Shown here piece by piece: positions 13,139 to 25,894 of a DNA stretch of 64,000 bases. The notes below the pieces were generated by a model. That model ran no database searches. It was not told the origin of the DNA and worked only from the letters and a program-made list of their open reading frames with translations. Positions within the stretch are counted from its first letter, which is position 1, and the number at the start of each line of letters is the position of its first letter. Location: positions 3,865,571 to 3,929,570 of the forward strand of contig OZ025209.1 in assembly GCA_964019055.1 (NCBI GenBank), given 5' to 3'. The position numbers and the translations under genes were made by a program. Source of the DNA: Anthopleura xanthogrammica (Eukaryota > Cnidaria > Anthozoa > Actiniaria > Actiniidae).

Positions 13139-13420
13139 TTGTTATTTATCTTTATTAATAATATCTGATGAATTAGCTCGTATAATTGGTCTGCTGTAAA
13201 TACTGGTAAATGAAATGTCTTTATGTGGCATTTTCTCATTTTTCTGTATAATTCTAAATGAAAATTCTGTCTTTTTTCATATTTACATGTGAGTATCTGA
13301 AATACACTACAAGTTATATGCAGTGTCATTGAGTAGATATAACATGAAAAACAAGATAACTTGAGATTATTGGATACAAAGTGTAACTATTCAGATGTAA
13401 GAATCATCCCCATAAGTACA

Positions 13421-13426
13421 AATAAA
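13421..13426 (+). terminator. Candidate polyadenylation signal for TEKT1
   Basis: AATAAA about 280 bp after the TEKT1 stop codon, in the gap between TEKT1 and the converging channel gene. Confidence 0.5.
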
Positions 13427-13697
13427 TGCAATTCTTACAAAAGTTCACGTTTAGTTTTGTTCTAGAAAAATTAATACTCCAACTTTAGTTGTTCGGGGAT
13501 TGTGGAGCTGAGCTTTCATGGTCGGGAGGGGGAGCATCTAGCCTAGGTATAATGTCGTCCTGGCCCCCTCAGCTTTTTCCTTTAGCTGTATATTTGACAA
13601 ATCCTTCAATGCTGGTTCATGTCCTTTAGTAAACAAAATATTTTCTTGTTTATGATGGTGCAAGTCTTCACTCTACGTGGATTGTGTTACCAGAATG

Positions 13698-16600
13698 TTA
13701 GCTGGTTGGTGTCAAACTTTGTATTTGGCTTTTTTTAGCACCTTGCTGTGCTTTCCTCCATTTTTTAAGGCATATTATCAGCATTAGGTCGATGAACTCA
13801 CAGACTGTCATCATGCTACAGCCAAGGAACAGACCCATGTTACCACCAATGTCAGCTGTGAAGAAACAATATATTTGTATTATTCCTACGTAAATCTGTA
13901 CTGGCACATGCGCAAACCACATTTTTTCGTGCGTTGATTATGATTGCCAACTTTTGATCATTCAATTTGATCCCATGGGCGTGTGTGTGTGCTCAAAAAT
14001 TGCTGATTTACAATGGAAGACTTTAATACTTTATCAAGGATTATACTCGTTTTGAATTTGAACTTCAACAAGGCAAAATCATACTATGGTGTGCACTGGA
14101 CTATATTTTTTAGTGCGCAAATACCCTTGGATTATTTCGTGTATGGCAATGCAAGCGCCGTACCTTGTCTGCAACGATAACTCATGCGCAATGCTTAATA
14201 AAGGCGCGGAAATACGAGCAACAAAATCGAAAAACCTGTCGCACCACAGTTGTAGAGTAAATGTTACTCGCATTACCACCCCGGGCAACAACAAAATCTT
14301 GTTGTGTGACATTGTTGCAGAATTAGATGCTCTTTCTATATGCTCTCTGCAACAAAGAAAATTTGTTGCACGCAGAGAGGTAATACGAGCAATATTCGCC
14401 ATGCAACTTGCAAAGCAACAGTTGCAAAATTTTGTTGCCCGTATTTCGCGCCTTAAAGCTCATGCGCACGAAAATCGAGTTCGATACCTTACGCGCAAAC
14501 TCATGACAAGTTAAAAGTCATACTTACACCAAAAGTTGGTGAGAGTGTATGATGGTGACTCCTGCACGACATCTGTGTCAAGGGTTTGGAAGAATATACT
14601 CACCATGGCAAAGCGTTTCCTGATAAAAAAAACAAAACATTAAAGTATACTTAGATTAAAAAGGACAGTAAGAAGGTTTTCCCTAAAAACTGTCATATTT
14701 TGTATGTATCCCAGGAAAATAATGAGATAAATCACCATTACTGAATTTCGCACAATGGAGCCAATGTTCTAACTCGGATGTAACCGACTCTAAGATGGCG
14801 GGCTTTAAACAATGGTATCATACAATCCGTACAATCAGTGGCGTAAGAAGGAGAGGCAAACACTCGCTCCAAAAATTAAGGTTTCGATATAGAGCAGTTT
14901 TTATATGACTATGAAAAACTTACGGCACGGGCCGCGCCTTGCCGTGACCGTGTTAGTTCTCGATTCCCAGACTCGGCGTTGTATGAGAATAGAGTTGCTT
15001 GTTGGCCTCTCTCCTGTGCTTCCAGGGTCTTTTCTCCGGTTTTTCTCCCTCCTCAAAAATCAACTTTTAAATTACAAATGGAATGCAGTGGAAGAACGGA
15101 CCCTCTATGGAACTAATGTTAATTTCCATTTATTTTAATTAATTAATTATTTGTTATTTTGGCGGGAGTTTTCCCGCCAAAATACGCACGCGCGTGCTCT
15201 CTTACACCACTTTCTACATCTCACCTGACAAAAGTTTGTAATTTTTCCCTCTGTTCAAGAATGGTAGCATTCAAGCCAGTAAAGTTGAACATCATAGGTA
15301 GTAGAGTGTCCCACAGATGTTCTGATGGGTAGTAGGCTGAAGATAGCTGGACTTTGTACGAGATGGATTCGCATTCTTGCGGGCAATCGCAAACAGTCTT
15401 GTCCTGGCCTGTCAGGAAAAAAAGTATAGACAAAAATCGATACTCAAGTTTGATGTACGTCACTGTTTCGTGTATTTTTAACCAATCAGCGCGCCGCTTA
15501 TGTTTGCCGGCTTTGTTTACTTTATCCTGAATTGTTATACTTGGACTAATTTTTAACTTACTTTCTTTAGTTTCTGTATTATTTTTTTACGATTTTGAGG
15601 TTGCCATGATATAATAGACCTCATCGGCTTGGGTGTAATGTTGTCCCATTTCAGACCACGTGTCATTCCCCAGAGTATCATTTCATTGTTTAACGGTTGC
15701 GCATGAGAAGATACATGAATATGGATACAACTCAAACAAAGAATCTTATTCTCAAGAGAATGACACGTGGTGTGGTCTGAAATGGGACAACATTACCCCA
15801 AGCCGATGAGGTCTATTAATATACGACACCTGTCCGTTTTGGGAAGAATTTAATAAAAAAATAAATTCCTTTGGCAGTCCTCAGAATTTTTTATCCTATT
15901 ATTTTTCAAATTGGACACTCCAGTATTTACCTATTCACATTTTGACATTTTGAATCAGCCACCGGGAAATGAAAGTGATTGCGCATGCGTTAGGAGAAAA
16001 ATATAAATCAACTGCGCATGACTACATGCATGTGACGTTAGCTCAACATTATTTTATACTCTGCATCGTTATACGCTCAAAATGTTAAATTCATCAGCTA
16101 TTAGTTATTGTGAGTGGTGATTATATTAAAATTAAAATAATGTTAGTTAACAAACTGCCATTACTTTATACCCATGCTTTATATCTTTAGCATAGCTGGC
16201 AGTGATAGACTTACTCTGAATAGACTTACGATACGCGGGATAAATACAAGATTTGATTTCATCAGTACTGCAGAATCTTGTGACGTTGATCCCTAAAATT
16301 CAAAAAGATTGGAAAATATACAAGTTGATAAATTTTGATTGATGGAAGACGGAAAACTATATGATCTAAAAGTTGGAAGCCGTTCGCGCATCGGAAAAAC
16401 ATCAGTAGAAGAAATTTATCTTATTTTTTATTTATGTGAAACCTTTATCCAACCCTGAACTGAACAACCTCTGGGCTGATCTAAGTCAGAGCACAGCTAA
16501 CTCACAGATTGAACCCTGAAACAACCTCTGGGCTGTTTTAAGTCAGGGCACGACTAACTTACAGATCAAATTGGAATTTAGCTTGTTAGGTTTTGCGAAG

Positions 16601-18900
16601 GGAGGGAAAATGGAGAACCCGGATAAAAACCCTCGAATCAAGGGAGTGACCATGCAACAATAGACCTCTTTACCTTCGTATGCAAATTGCCCATTTCAGA
16701 CCACATGACATTCCCTTGAGAAATGTTCTTTTGTTAAAATATTTACACATGAAAGAATCAACTCCCAAGAGTGGCATCACGTGGTCTGAAATGGGCACAA
16801 CAAACAACGAAGGTAAAGAGATCTATTGCAACTTAGATGCGTGGAAATGCCATTATCGGTAGTATTATCGTGTTTAATATACCTCTTACCTTTCTTAGCC
16901 ATGGAAAGCACTCTGCAGTTACACTCCTTTGCAAGGATTTTGCTGACACATTCTTCTCGACAAGACGCATAAGAGTACTGCTTGTAGTTGATCAGTTCAC
17001 GTGATCCACACATGGAGTGGTATGGTGGAGGCAGAGCTATCTCCTGTATCAGGCATAGAAAAGTAACGCTGATTTATCAGAAACTGCTACGTATAGTTTG
17101 TGCAATAAACCTCTTTACTTTTGGCGTAATGTTTTCCCATTTCAGACCACTTGTCATTCTCTTGAGAATAAGATTCTTTGTTTGAATTGTATCCATATTC
17201 CTGCGTTTTCTCAAGAATGCGCAGTAACAATGCCCGCGAACGTCCTTAAGCTAAACAAGATTTTGCGCAATGATGCGCTCGAGTTCCTTTTCAAAAATCC
17301 CTCTCAGTATTTCCCCGAGAAGCTCAATGCAGAGGAAAATACAATTCTTGGTGTGCAACCAAATGACTCAAAATCCCTTGAGATATTTATAATAATTTAA
17401 AAACAGCCGCCATGTTGGGTGATCTAACAAGAGAAGCTAATGAGGAATGCTTTGTTATCGTCAACTAACATGGCGGCTATGACGCAAAATGCACCCAAAG
17501 AATTGATTTGAATTTTCATGAGAGTAAAATTCTGGTTTTTATGTCCTCCAAATTGAATTGCATCGGAAATTCCTGCAAGAAATCTATATTTTAAGGAATG
17601 AAAAAAAGGATTTTAAAACCCTTTATCAGGCACTATACACTGTCCATGCATCCATAATAATCTTGAGCAACGAACCTTATTTTTCTTGATCCTTATACTT
17701 GTGTAAAACCCTGGTGAGATGTCATATCCATCCTCCTCTATATCAACGTATTTTCCCTGATCGTGAACAGCAATTTTGAATCCTGTAGCATCATAACTGA
17801 AAGGCCCGTAGTATTCATGGGGCTCGGAATCCAATCGAAGCATCAAACTCTGCATTTTACCCGACGCACTAACGCTTCGAATGGAAGAGCTGTTGTTTCC
17901 CGCGTTGAAAGTGTAGCAGTTGCCGTGCTAGAAAAAAAAAAAATATTAAGTGTGAAATATGATTGCTACCTCAATCTGAGCGCGCACTTTCATTTTCTTC
18001 AGGATTCAGCTGCAGCGAATAAAAAAGAGGAAACTCTTTTTTAAGCGCGGAAATACGAGCAACAAATTCGTGCAGCTTGTCGAGCAAAATTCTTGCGTTC
18101 CAAGTTGCAGAGCGAATGTTGCTCGTATAACCACCCCGCACGCAACAAATTCTCATCGTTGCAGAGAGTAGAAATAGCTTCTACCTTAGCTGCCTTTTTT
18201 AAGGAAAAATGTAAAATAGAAGTAGCTAAATCAAAGAAACTAAATATATATACGTAATATAAAATATAGTATCTTTTAATTGCAGACTTACTAAGAAAGA
18301 CGTCGTCGCTGTGATCGTAAAATCTTTCCATGAACAAACTTGATCAGTGAATGCACATTCATTGACCATTTCACGGATATGATGACCAGATTCTTGCACA
18401 ACTTTTTCTATATCAAACGGAGGAACATTTGAGTTTTTCTGTCCCGCCAGACTGAACCTCAAATGATCCAGCTGATCTAAGTAATCTTGAGCTATAGTTC
18501 CTTGTATCTTGCTCTTCTTCAACATGTTTTGATTACAGATTGTTATGGCGGGAAATCGAAGACTCGTGGATAGCTCGATGCTCTTGCGAATTTTCGTCTC
18601 GTTGGAGTTCAATCTACTGATATTGTAAAATACTTGGATTGCAAGGCTGCTAAACCCAAAAACCATTAAGCAAAACCAGAATATACGCCGAGAAGTTGTG
18701 CCAGAGTCAAAGATGAAGTGAAAGCCATGTAGTGTCGTGTATGAGCCAAAATCTTTGATAAGTTTTGTCTCAGTGAAGCCTTCAGTTTTGCAAGTCTTGG
18801 TGCATATTTCTGAGTTCGTTGATATATCGTTCTCAAATGCAAACTTGGGTTTCTCCATGTTTGAGGGGGAAATACTTGGAAAATAATCTTCAATGTACAA
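13698..18900 (-). CDS. Acid-sensing / DEG-ENaC family sodium channel subunit
   Basis: Seven exons on the minus strand: 18900-18292, 17927-17676, 17043-16890, 16292-16230, 15408-15225, 14619-14528 and 13855-13698, all joining in frame. The product is 503 aa from the ATG at 18900, or 489 aa from 18858, which has the better start context (AAACATGG). The cytoplasmic HG gating motif (LHGFHFIFD) precedes membrane segment 1 (about 73-94). The extracellular loop carries HGNCYTFN, C-rich stretches (SCREECVSKILAKECNCRV, CDCPQECES) and several N-glycosylation sites. Segment 2 ends in DIGGNMGLFLGCSMMTVCEF, the family pore signature, with GCS at the selectivity filter. Such channels are trimeric, amiloride-sensitive and gated by protons or peptides. 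Introns hold repeats of families B, C and M and a SINE-like fragment. The GTTCGT donor of exon 2 is weak. Confidence 0.9.
14201..14457. repeat. MITE-like element, family C copy 1
   Basis: Ends GGCGCGGAAATACGAGCAAC and GTTGCCCGTATTTCGCGCC form the terminal inverted repeat. Internal GTAATACGAGCAA and TTACTCGCATTACCACCCC form sub-repeats. It lies in the last intron of the channel gene. Confidence 0.8.
15155..15184. repeat. GC-rich palindrome with E2F-like half-sites
   Basis: TATTTTGGCGGGA and TCCCGCCAAAATA are perfect 13 bp inverted arms around a 4 bp loop. They are followed at once by CGCACGCGCG. A weaker copy lies upstream of the beta-helix receptor near 45780. Confidence 0.65.
15612..15819. 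repeat. MITE-like element, family B copy 1 (best preserved)
   Basis: Inverted arms of roughly 90 bp begin TAATAGACCTCATCGGCTTG and end in the mirror GATGAGGTCTATTA. CCCATTTCAGACCACGTGTCA matches its mirror almost exactly. The arms are nearly identical, which suggests a recent copy. It is in a channel-gene intron. Confidence 0.88.
16440..16650 (-). repeat. SINE-like tail fragment in channel intron
   Basis: Motifs such as AACCTCTGGGCTGATCTAAG and GCACAGCTAACTCACAGATTG match, in reverse, the tail of the element at 43838-44090, and match 37640-37835 directly. The head with promoter boxes is missing. The CTCTGGGCTG segment occurs twice. Confidence 0.6.
16659..16828. repeat. MITE-like element, family B copy 2
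   Basis: AATAGACCTCTTTACCTTCG and CGAAGGTAAAGAGATCTATT are the inverted ends. CCCATTTCAGACCACATGACA matches the copy at 15612 and is mirrored on the right. Confidence 0.85.
17104..17220. repeat. Half of a family B element
   Basis: The left arm is present (AATAAACCTCTTTACTTTTGG, CCCATTTCAGACCACTTGTC, TCTTGAGAATAAGATTCTTTG), but no right arm follows. It is a truncated copy. Confidence 0.7.
17403..17496. repeat. Short inverted-repeat element (family M copy 1)
   Basis: GCCGCCATGTTGG at the left pairs with CTAACATGGCGGC at the right, followed by TATGACGCAAAATGCA. A similar element with the same right flank lies at 33979-34060. It sits in an intron of the channel gene. Confidence 0.55.
18041..18195. 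repeat. Truncated family C element
   Basis: Left end AAGCGCGGAAATACGAGCAA and the internal GAATGTTGCTCGTATAACCA match family C. The right half is missing. Confidence 0.7.
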
Positions 18901-21900
18901 GACTACCAGAGCGATCTTTTAGGTCCTAAAAGGAAAATTTAAAAAAACTAATAGTCATTAATATGTTTTAATACATTTATTTTAAAAATACACGAGATTT
19001 GTTTTTTTTTTCGAAATCCTTAAACATGAATAGAAATGATCCAGTATCCCATAGACTTAAGCACTACTATAAAATCATAACTTGTGTAAATAAATAACAA
19101 AAGTTATGATTATAAATATTAATAGGATAAAAACACTCCTTGTTTTTACGAGGGTAGCACTAAATAGCCAGTGGCTCACAAACCTGTGGCCCTCGTTCCA
19201 TGATAGAATTGGAATTTAGAAGTTGATTTTAGTGATCCCTAGAGTGGAAACACTAAATTCACGAAATAAAATCTAAATTGTTAAGACGTGATAGTTTTTA
19301 CTTAGTGACTATTACATTAAATAATGTTATGTTAAACTAAAACAAAATGTGTTAGGGTTACATAACGTAATAATAGAACAATAATAATTTTAGTAGCTTT
19401 AATGCTTGATCTGCTTAGGAACGTTAAAAAATCTGACATTTAGTGTGTCTCTCCAACAACACAAAAAACTTTTCTAATCGCGTTCGCTACTACACTTTGT
19501 TATGGTTTACATGCCTCCTCCTAACCGACCAAGTGGCTGAGAAAATTGAACAGTGTAACAGGGCCTTAGAAGAAGGGCACTGGTGATTTACCTTAAAACT
19601 AAACACCGCAGTAATGACAGGAAAAACAAATGAACCAAGCGGTCTGTGTCTTCTAGTAATATAATAAATAGTCAAGTTCCAATCCTGAACAACAAGAACA
19701 CCAGCAAATAAAAAGAGTCAAAAAAAAAAAAAAACACTTATAATGCAATAAATAATATATTTACTTTTCCACAGACAGAAATGCCAGCCAAATCACTCAA
19801 AATACCACTTATTTTTAATTATTTATACATTTTAGTTTAACTATAGCTTACTTTATCAGATTTAGAAAGAGGTGTTTTTCAATTTTGATGTTTTATTGCT
19901 TTTTAATTGAAGAACTTTTTTTAAGAATAGAAACGTTAAGTCAGTTTGTCGTTTGAGAACCGAATTCAAAATCGAAAAGAAGTTACGCATATACAATTAT
20001 ATGTTTATGAGGCCTCAATTTGTGCAGGAAAGTCTTTTTAAATTATATAAATTAGAACCTGAGTGGACAACTGGAAAATTATAATTAATTAAAAATTTGA
20101 ATGACCTTGCAAAAAATAAAAAATAATAGTTATATCTTGATGGTTTAAGCTGGAAAATGACCAAGAAACGGCTGTCCTACATAAATAATGAGAACTGACG
20201 GAGAATTCGTCTTCTGTTAGTAGACTAGTATAAATATTCTAACTGAATAATCTGTCTTACCGTTCGACAATTTCACGTCTTTCTCTAATGACTTAACAAA
20301 CACCATAACCTTTCATTCTTGTCCTCTTTCCTTCGATGGTTATTTGAGCCAAATAAATCTGGTTTGATATATTTTCAAGTTGTTTTTAGTGGAAGTACAG
20401 ATTTTAATCAGAGCACTGTTTCCCGTAGTTGTCTAACCGCTTGGCATAAGGAACAGGACCAACCAGGCCAACAATTATTACATTTTTAAAATAACTGAGG
20501 TGACAAAAGCAATTAAGAAGTCTTTTGTGTACTTTCTAAGCCTAATATATAGCGGTTTTACAATACATTAGGGTTTTTTTTGTTTTAAAAAGAAAAGCTC
20601 GAGGACACTGTTTAGTCACCGTCGAAGAAAAATCAAATTATTTTTCCTATAATTAGTTCTGCAAACCAAAATTTACAATTTTTATTAAACTGTGCCAGAA
20701 CTCGTGCTGGTTTTGTGAATATTATTCCATAAGAATAAAAACGAAATATTCAAATGTACAGAAAACATTTTAGTCATTATAATGAAAAGCTCCTATAATC
20801 TCGAAGATATGAATTTTTAATAGAAAAATCGACAAAACCATTTCAGTGTTATTGCGTTTCGATTAAAAAAAATAACACCAAAATCCGCGCAATTTTCGTG
20901 TAATCTAATCTACGTAAAATTGAAGACTGAGTAATTTGAAGTTTATATTTGATTGCTTTTGAATATTTAAAATATAATTTTGTTTGTAAAGTTCAGTCTT
21001 TTTTCAAAAACAAACATTTTTTTCCCTCGAAGCGTGGAAGTATTATATAATTTCATTAACTTTGTTGGGGTGTCGCGCGCGCTGTCTAGGTAAAATGCTT
21101 ATCTTTGGCGATGTCCTACCTTCGTTTTTGCCACCTATCAAAGAAAAACTTTTTGGGGAATTTTCAAAATTCTTGGTTTCGTCAATCTCTTGGGATATCT
21201 CGTCATATTTTTTGTGTGACAAGATCTCGTTTTCAACTTAAAAGCAAACAGCGGTTCTAGAGTTTCAACTTATATACTCCAATTCCCGCATATCTTCAAC
21301 GCTATCATAGGCAAGCAGATTACGAAAATCAGTACACAATTTTAAGCCTGCTGTGTCGAAAAAGAAATTCTAATTTTCTTCTCACAAGAATGCAATTAAA
21401 ACAGAGATGTTTTGAAAACATCTTTTCTGTCGTAGGAAGGAAAGAAAGTCGAGGGAGTCGAAAAAATGCAATCGAATTTTGAAAATTTGCGGCGTATTTC
21501 AAATAACTTATATATCACACATCTAAGAAAGCCAACACATTCCAAGTCCTGCTACATACAAACCTATTATAAAAATAACTGCTGATATATAAAAAACCTC
21601 ACATGATATTTTGTCCAAAACTGACAAGTAAATCTAGAACTAATGATCCAAGTCACTGCTTACCTATGAATTCTTTCCTTAACCTTGCAGTTCGTTTTCA
21701 ATGAATATTTTTGGTTTTATCTCAAAAAGTTTGTTTGTCCTACGGATTTATATCCGTCGCCTAAGACAAGAACTGGCTATTTTTCCAATTTTCGTCTCAC
21801 TCTGTCAACAATCTCGATAAAGTCCAGTCTGTCACATGACATATTGTCATGGTGATACACAGTACGATGAAAAACTTAAATTGAATAAAGTAAATAGTCT

Positions 21901-22430
21901 GTCAGAATCCCTCACATTAGCTGATTTTATCTTCAACTATATGGGACTGATGTATATTCATGTTCGCATCAGTATGTTAGAGACCTAGTTAAAGATCACT
22001 CCGATCGGCGGTATCCGATATTTGAGGGGGAAAACAGCTATACAGAATATTTATACTTCTTTCTCCCTTCTAGGAATCACCATGGGTTGTTATTTTAATA
22101 CCGGCTGCAGTCTTGGATATTATTAAATACTAATTATAATTTACATTAAGGTGTCGAATTTCAAAAGACCTCAGAAACTCCGACACTGAAATTCTTATTA
22201 CTTAGGTAACTGTGTGTTATAAGTTTAATGGCCACCCAAAATCGGATCAAATTACGCCAGGATTTTTGGAGTCATCTTGTCAAACGCTAAATTATAAACG
22301 TATTTTAAAAATTTAACACAGCTACGTTAGATGCAAACAAATTAATGTTTCAGGGACAAAATTATTAAAACCTAATGAAATTGTAATAAGCCATATTTTT
22401 TGACTTTGAAATGACATTGTTGTTTTCTAT
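18901..22430. other. AT-rich intergenic stretch, no gene seen
   Basis: About 3.5 kb with no frame longer than 61 codons and no recognisable domain or strong repeat. Part of the channel gene's 5' leader and promoter must lie at its left edge. Confidence 0.6.
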
Positions 22431-24656
22431 TCGTAAAATCGTGGTTGCTTGATAGAGACATCACCTGAAATTAGGACCATCTTGGGGCCCAATTTTGGGG
22501 CACAAGATGGCGGACCACTTCTTTGCTTTCTTTATTATTCTCAGTTCCCTTCCTACGTCTTGATATCACTAATGCAAGAATCCATTTTGATTTTTTTGTT
22601 CGGATATGAACGTTTTGTAACTTCCGAAAGTAGTAAGATATTGTGTGTCTGATTACGTATTTTTGTCGTTGCAACTTTCGGAAACTTGTTGAGAAAATAG
22701 AAACCAAATCTACGTTTCGTTTGCAACTTTTATGTTTGAAAAATAAGTTGCACGAGGGGGTGTTACACGCTAAAAAACGCTCGTGCAACTTGAACTTTTT
22801 TGCGCGCTGCGAAATAAGAACAGTGTAACAGCGACTTAACTCTCATGCACTGACTTTAACCGAACTCTACCTCTAAATTAATTCCAAAGACCTCCAATCT
22901 AACTCTAATATCTAACTCTAGCTCTAATCAAGGCCCGGTTTAGACGTCGAATTTCACGTGTGCCGAATCTAATGCAAATGAATTCAAAAAATAGGTTTTG
23001 CTCATTTGTATTAGATTAGACATTTCCGATTTAGCGGCATATAAGCGGAATAGGCATCTACTATATGCCGGCCACTCATTCGTGTTTAAAGAAACGCGGA
23101 ATATACTATGCCTATGCCGCTAAATGTCTATTCGGCACATGTGAACTTCGACGTCTAAACCGGGCCTAACATACTTCAAATAACTATAGCCCTAAACTAA
23201 CTCTAAAGTTAGCTATTAAAGTCTAACTCTAACACCAACTTATTGTTAAATGTAGAGATATCAAATATTGAATATATGTAGCCAGTGACAAGATGTTGTT
23301 TAAGGCCTCGTCAAGTAAAGTTCATTATTTTAATACGAATTACCTCTTGGATAATGACACAGCTAACTCGCTCTATCACGAGAGAGGAATACATACAAGT
23401 GATATTATCGCTAATCACCATCACAACTACAGCAGTGGTGCAACTCAACGCGCGGAGTACGTCAACTGAAAGCAATGTGAAGGCGCCTTTGGCAGCCGCT
23501 ATACCGTCCATGTACGTATGACCCCCGAGCACCGCTCTAACCATACATATATGTGCACCTCAATATAACTCTATTATAAAATACGGGTCTCTTTTCATAA
23601 TCATGTCGAAATGTAAGGCAAAAGTAAAGAAACTTATTTTATATGAATTTGCACAAAAAGAGTTTGTTTTGCAAAAAACAAATATAATAAAATGTGCGTG
23701 TAGCTCGGTTCTGACTTATCACAAGACCCTTGATATGTTTACCCTCAAAATTATTTCAAGCAGTCGATCTGTACGCCCACAGTATTCAGCATTCACAATA
23801 CAATTATTTTGAAATATATATTTTTCAACTCTATTTGCCTTACCTTCAAGGTCCTTGAAGAACATTTATTCCAAACTGGAATCCAATTTATGGGCGTTCT
23901 CTTGAATCCCACAACTCTATTGCCTAAACCTTCGCTTTCCAGTTACATTCAGAAAGTTTTGCTCGAGTAATGTTATCTCCAAGTAGTTCTCGATCGTCTG
24001 GGACGTGACTAGACTCTTAAAGACGGCTGTCCCTAATAAAGAGTGTCCACTGCATGGTTCTGCAAGATGAAGGATCGGCGATTAATTTGCACCATAACGA
24101 GAAAGCTGACGTCAAATGTAAGAATGTGTAAAGAATATAATGATAGATGGCAGGTGTATGTGTAAATGAGAAATACAAGTTTGAATGAGTTCATTTGAAG
24201 TTCAATATACAATCAGAAAATCATTTTTTCATCAAATGTCATCTCTTCCTAGGAGTTCAAGTATTCTTTCTTATGCATCCCGTATCCCACTGCGATCGAA
24301 CTGCTTGTTTTATTATTTTCAGTTTCAAGTAAATTTTCATCCTACTTTCATTGAATTACATTTTTCTGAGATCATCTCTCTTGACCCAGGTGACATGCTA
24401 TATGAAAAATAAAACAGTTCGCGCCGGCTATTGTCAGTCGAGGTGATGTTTTTGTCTAAATAGAAAATATTAAAATAATAGTAGGACTTAGAAATGCAAA
24501 ATAAACTTTCGGTTATATATTGAATTAAAACCGATTTTTTTCCCTGTTCACAGGCTCAGACTACGTGGTATATGATAACTTTCCAATGATTATAACTGAG
24601 TTATCTATTTTCATGAATATATGTAACTATACGTTCAATGGCGCTTATTCCTATTA
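22431..24656. other. Intergenic stretch with repeats, no gene seen
   Basis: Short frames here (up to 105 codons) show no family resemblance and overlap one another on both strands. The stretch holds degenerate CTCTAACT-type repeats at about 22863-22930 and 23180-23240, which flank the inverted-repeat element at 22931-23166. Confidence 0.55.
22931..23166. repeat. MITE-like element (family I)
   Basis: AGGCCCGGTTTAGACGTCGA and its mirror TCGACGTCTAAACCGGGCCT are the ends. Inner arms carry TGCCGAATCTA and TAGATTAGACATTT-like sequence with ATATGCCG motifs. It is non-coding. Confidence 0.8.
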
Positions 24657-24775
24657 TTAAATTATGATTAAATATAAGACATAGTCAATGCCACTACCAC
24701 AGGGATCATGAGTAGGATAGTTATTTCTCGCATAATTATCGTTTGAAAATAAAAATGACTTTTTCATATATATGT
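24657..24775 (-). pseudogene. Orphan terminal exon, fibrinogen-like C-terminus
   Basis: Minus-strand sequence begins with a good acceptor (TGGTTTATTGCAG) and is open to a stop at 24657. It encodes KKSFLFSNDNYARNNYPTHD then PCGSG. This aligns with AASFYYYFDGNTRNNWPTHD then PCGTN at the end of the fibrinogen-like gene at 27112-28628. No matching upstream exons are visible on this strand, so it is probably an orphan or pseudogene exon. It is the best-preserved unit of the array to its right. Confidence 0.6.
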
Positions 24776-25470
24776 CTGCAATAAACCAGGTCAAGGTCGT
24801 ATGTCTCTGTGTTACAGGTACCGTGTGGGTTTGTGTGCGTGGTTGGCGCCATCTGCACCACAGGGGGTCATGGGTTGGATAGCTATATCTCACATAATTA
24901 TCAATCGCAAATAAAAAAAAATGACTTCATCTAGATGTACCCGCAATAATCCAGGTCAAGGTCGTATGTCATCGTGTTACCGTGTGGGTTTATGTACGTG
25001 GTTGGCGCCATCTGCACCACAGGGGGTCATGGGTTGGATAGCTATATCTCGCATAATTATCAATCGCAAATAAAAATAATGACTTCATCTAGATATACCC
25101 GCAATAATCCAGGTCAAGGTCGTATGTCACCGTGTGGGTTTATGTACGTGGTTGGCGCCATCAGTACCACAGGGCGTCATGGGTTGGATAGCTATATCTC
25201 ACATAATTATCAATCGCAAATAAAAAAAATGACTTCATCTAGATGTACCCGCAATAATCCAGGTCAAGGTCGTATGTCATCGTGTTACCGTGTGGGTTTG
25301 TGTGCGTGGTTGGCGCCATCTGTACCACAGGGGGCCATGGGTTAGATAGCTATATCTCGCATAATTATCAATCGCAAATAAAAATAATGACTTCATCTAG
25401 ATGTTCCCGCAATAATCCAGGTCCAGGTAGTATGTCAATGTATATATGTATCTGTTCCACAGGGGGTCAT
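24690..25470 (-). repeat. Tandem array of about six decayed exon copies
   Basis: Units of about 150-162 bp (the last spacing is 132 bp) repeat CACAGGGGGTCATGGGTTGG at 24706, 24868, 25027, 25177, 25335 and 25467 (position of the shared T). Each unit is a copy of the terminal exon at 24657-24775 plus its intron end. In copies 2 to 5 the acceptor reads GCGGG instead of GCAG, an in-frame TAG follows, and an extra C breaks the frame after PTHDP. The array is therefore non-coding now. Confidence 0.8.
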
Positions 25471-25623
25471 GGGTTGGCCAGTTGCCTGCAGTCTTGCCAT
25501 GAAAAAATCATATAGACCAGATTTACTCAGAGTTGGCCCATAGTTGGGACAGTGGGTCGACATTTTCTAGCCACAGCCTTAACGAGCCTGTAGTTCATCG
25601 AATTGTTTCTTTAGCAGAGTTTA

Positions 25624-25894
25624 TGGTGCGGTAATACGAACAACAAAATCGTGCAACTTGTCGCGTATCATTGTTGCGTTGCAAGTCGCAGAGCGAATGT
25701 TACTCGAATTACCACCCCGCGCGCAACAAATTTTCTTTGATTTCAAGAGCTTCTACTTTGTGCAACAAAGTTGCGCAACAAAATTTTGTTATTGCGTGGG
25801 GTGGTAACACGAGCCACATTCACTCTGCAACTTGCAACACAACAATATTGCGCGACAAGTTGCACGATTTTGTTGCTCGTATTACCCGCGCCTT
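25624..25894. repeat. MITE-like element, family C copy 3
   Basis: GCGGTAATACGAACAACAAAAT and ATTTTGTTGCTCGTATTACCCGC form the ends. The interior has a second mirrored pair around TTACCACCCCGCGCGCAACAA. Confidence 0.85.

Noticed and set aside
14086..14514. 142 aa open frame on the plus strand
   Set aside because: Lies mostly within a family C inverted-repeat element in an intron of the channel gene on the other strand.
24974..25515. Plus-strand frames with repeated CGFMYVVGAI
   Set aside because: They translate the wrong strand of the exon-derived array; the homology to the fibrinogen-like gene is on the minus strand.
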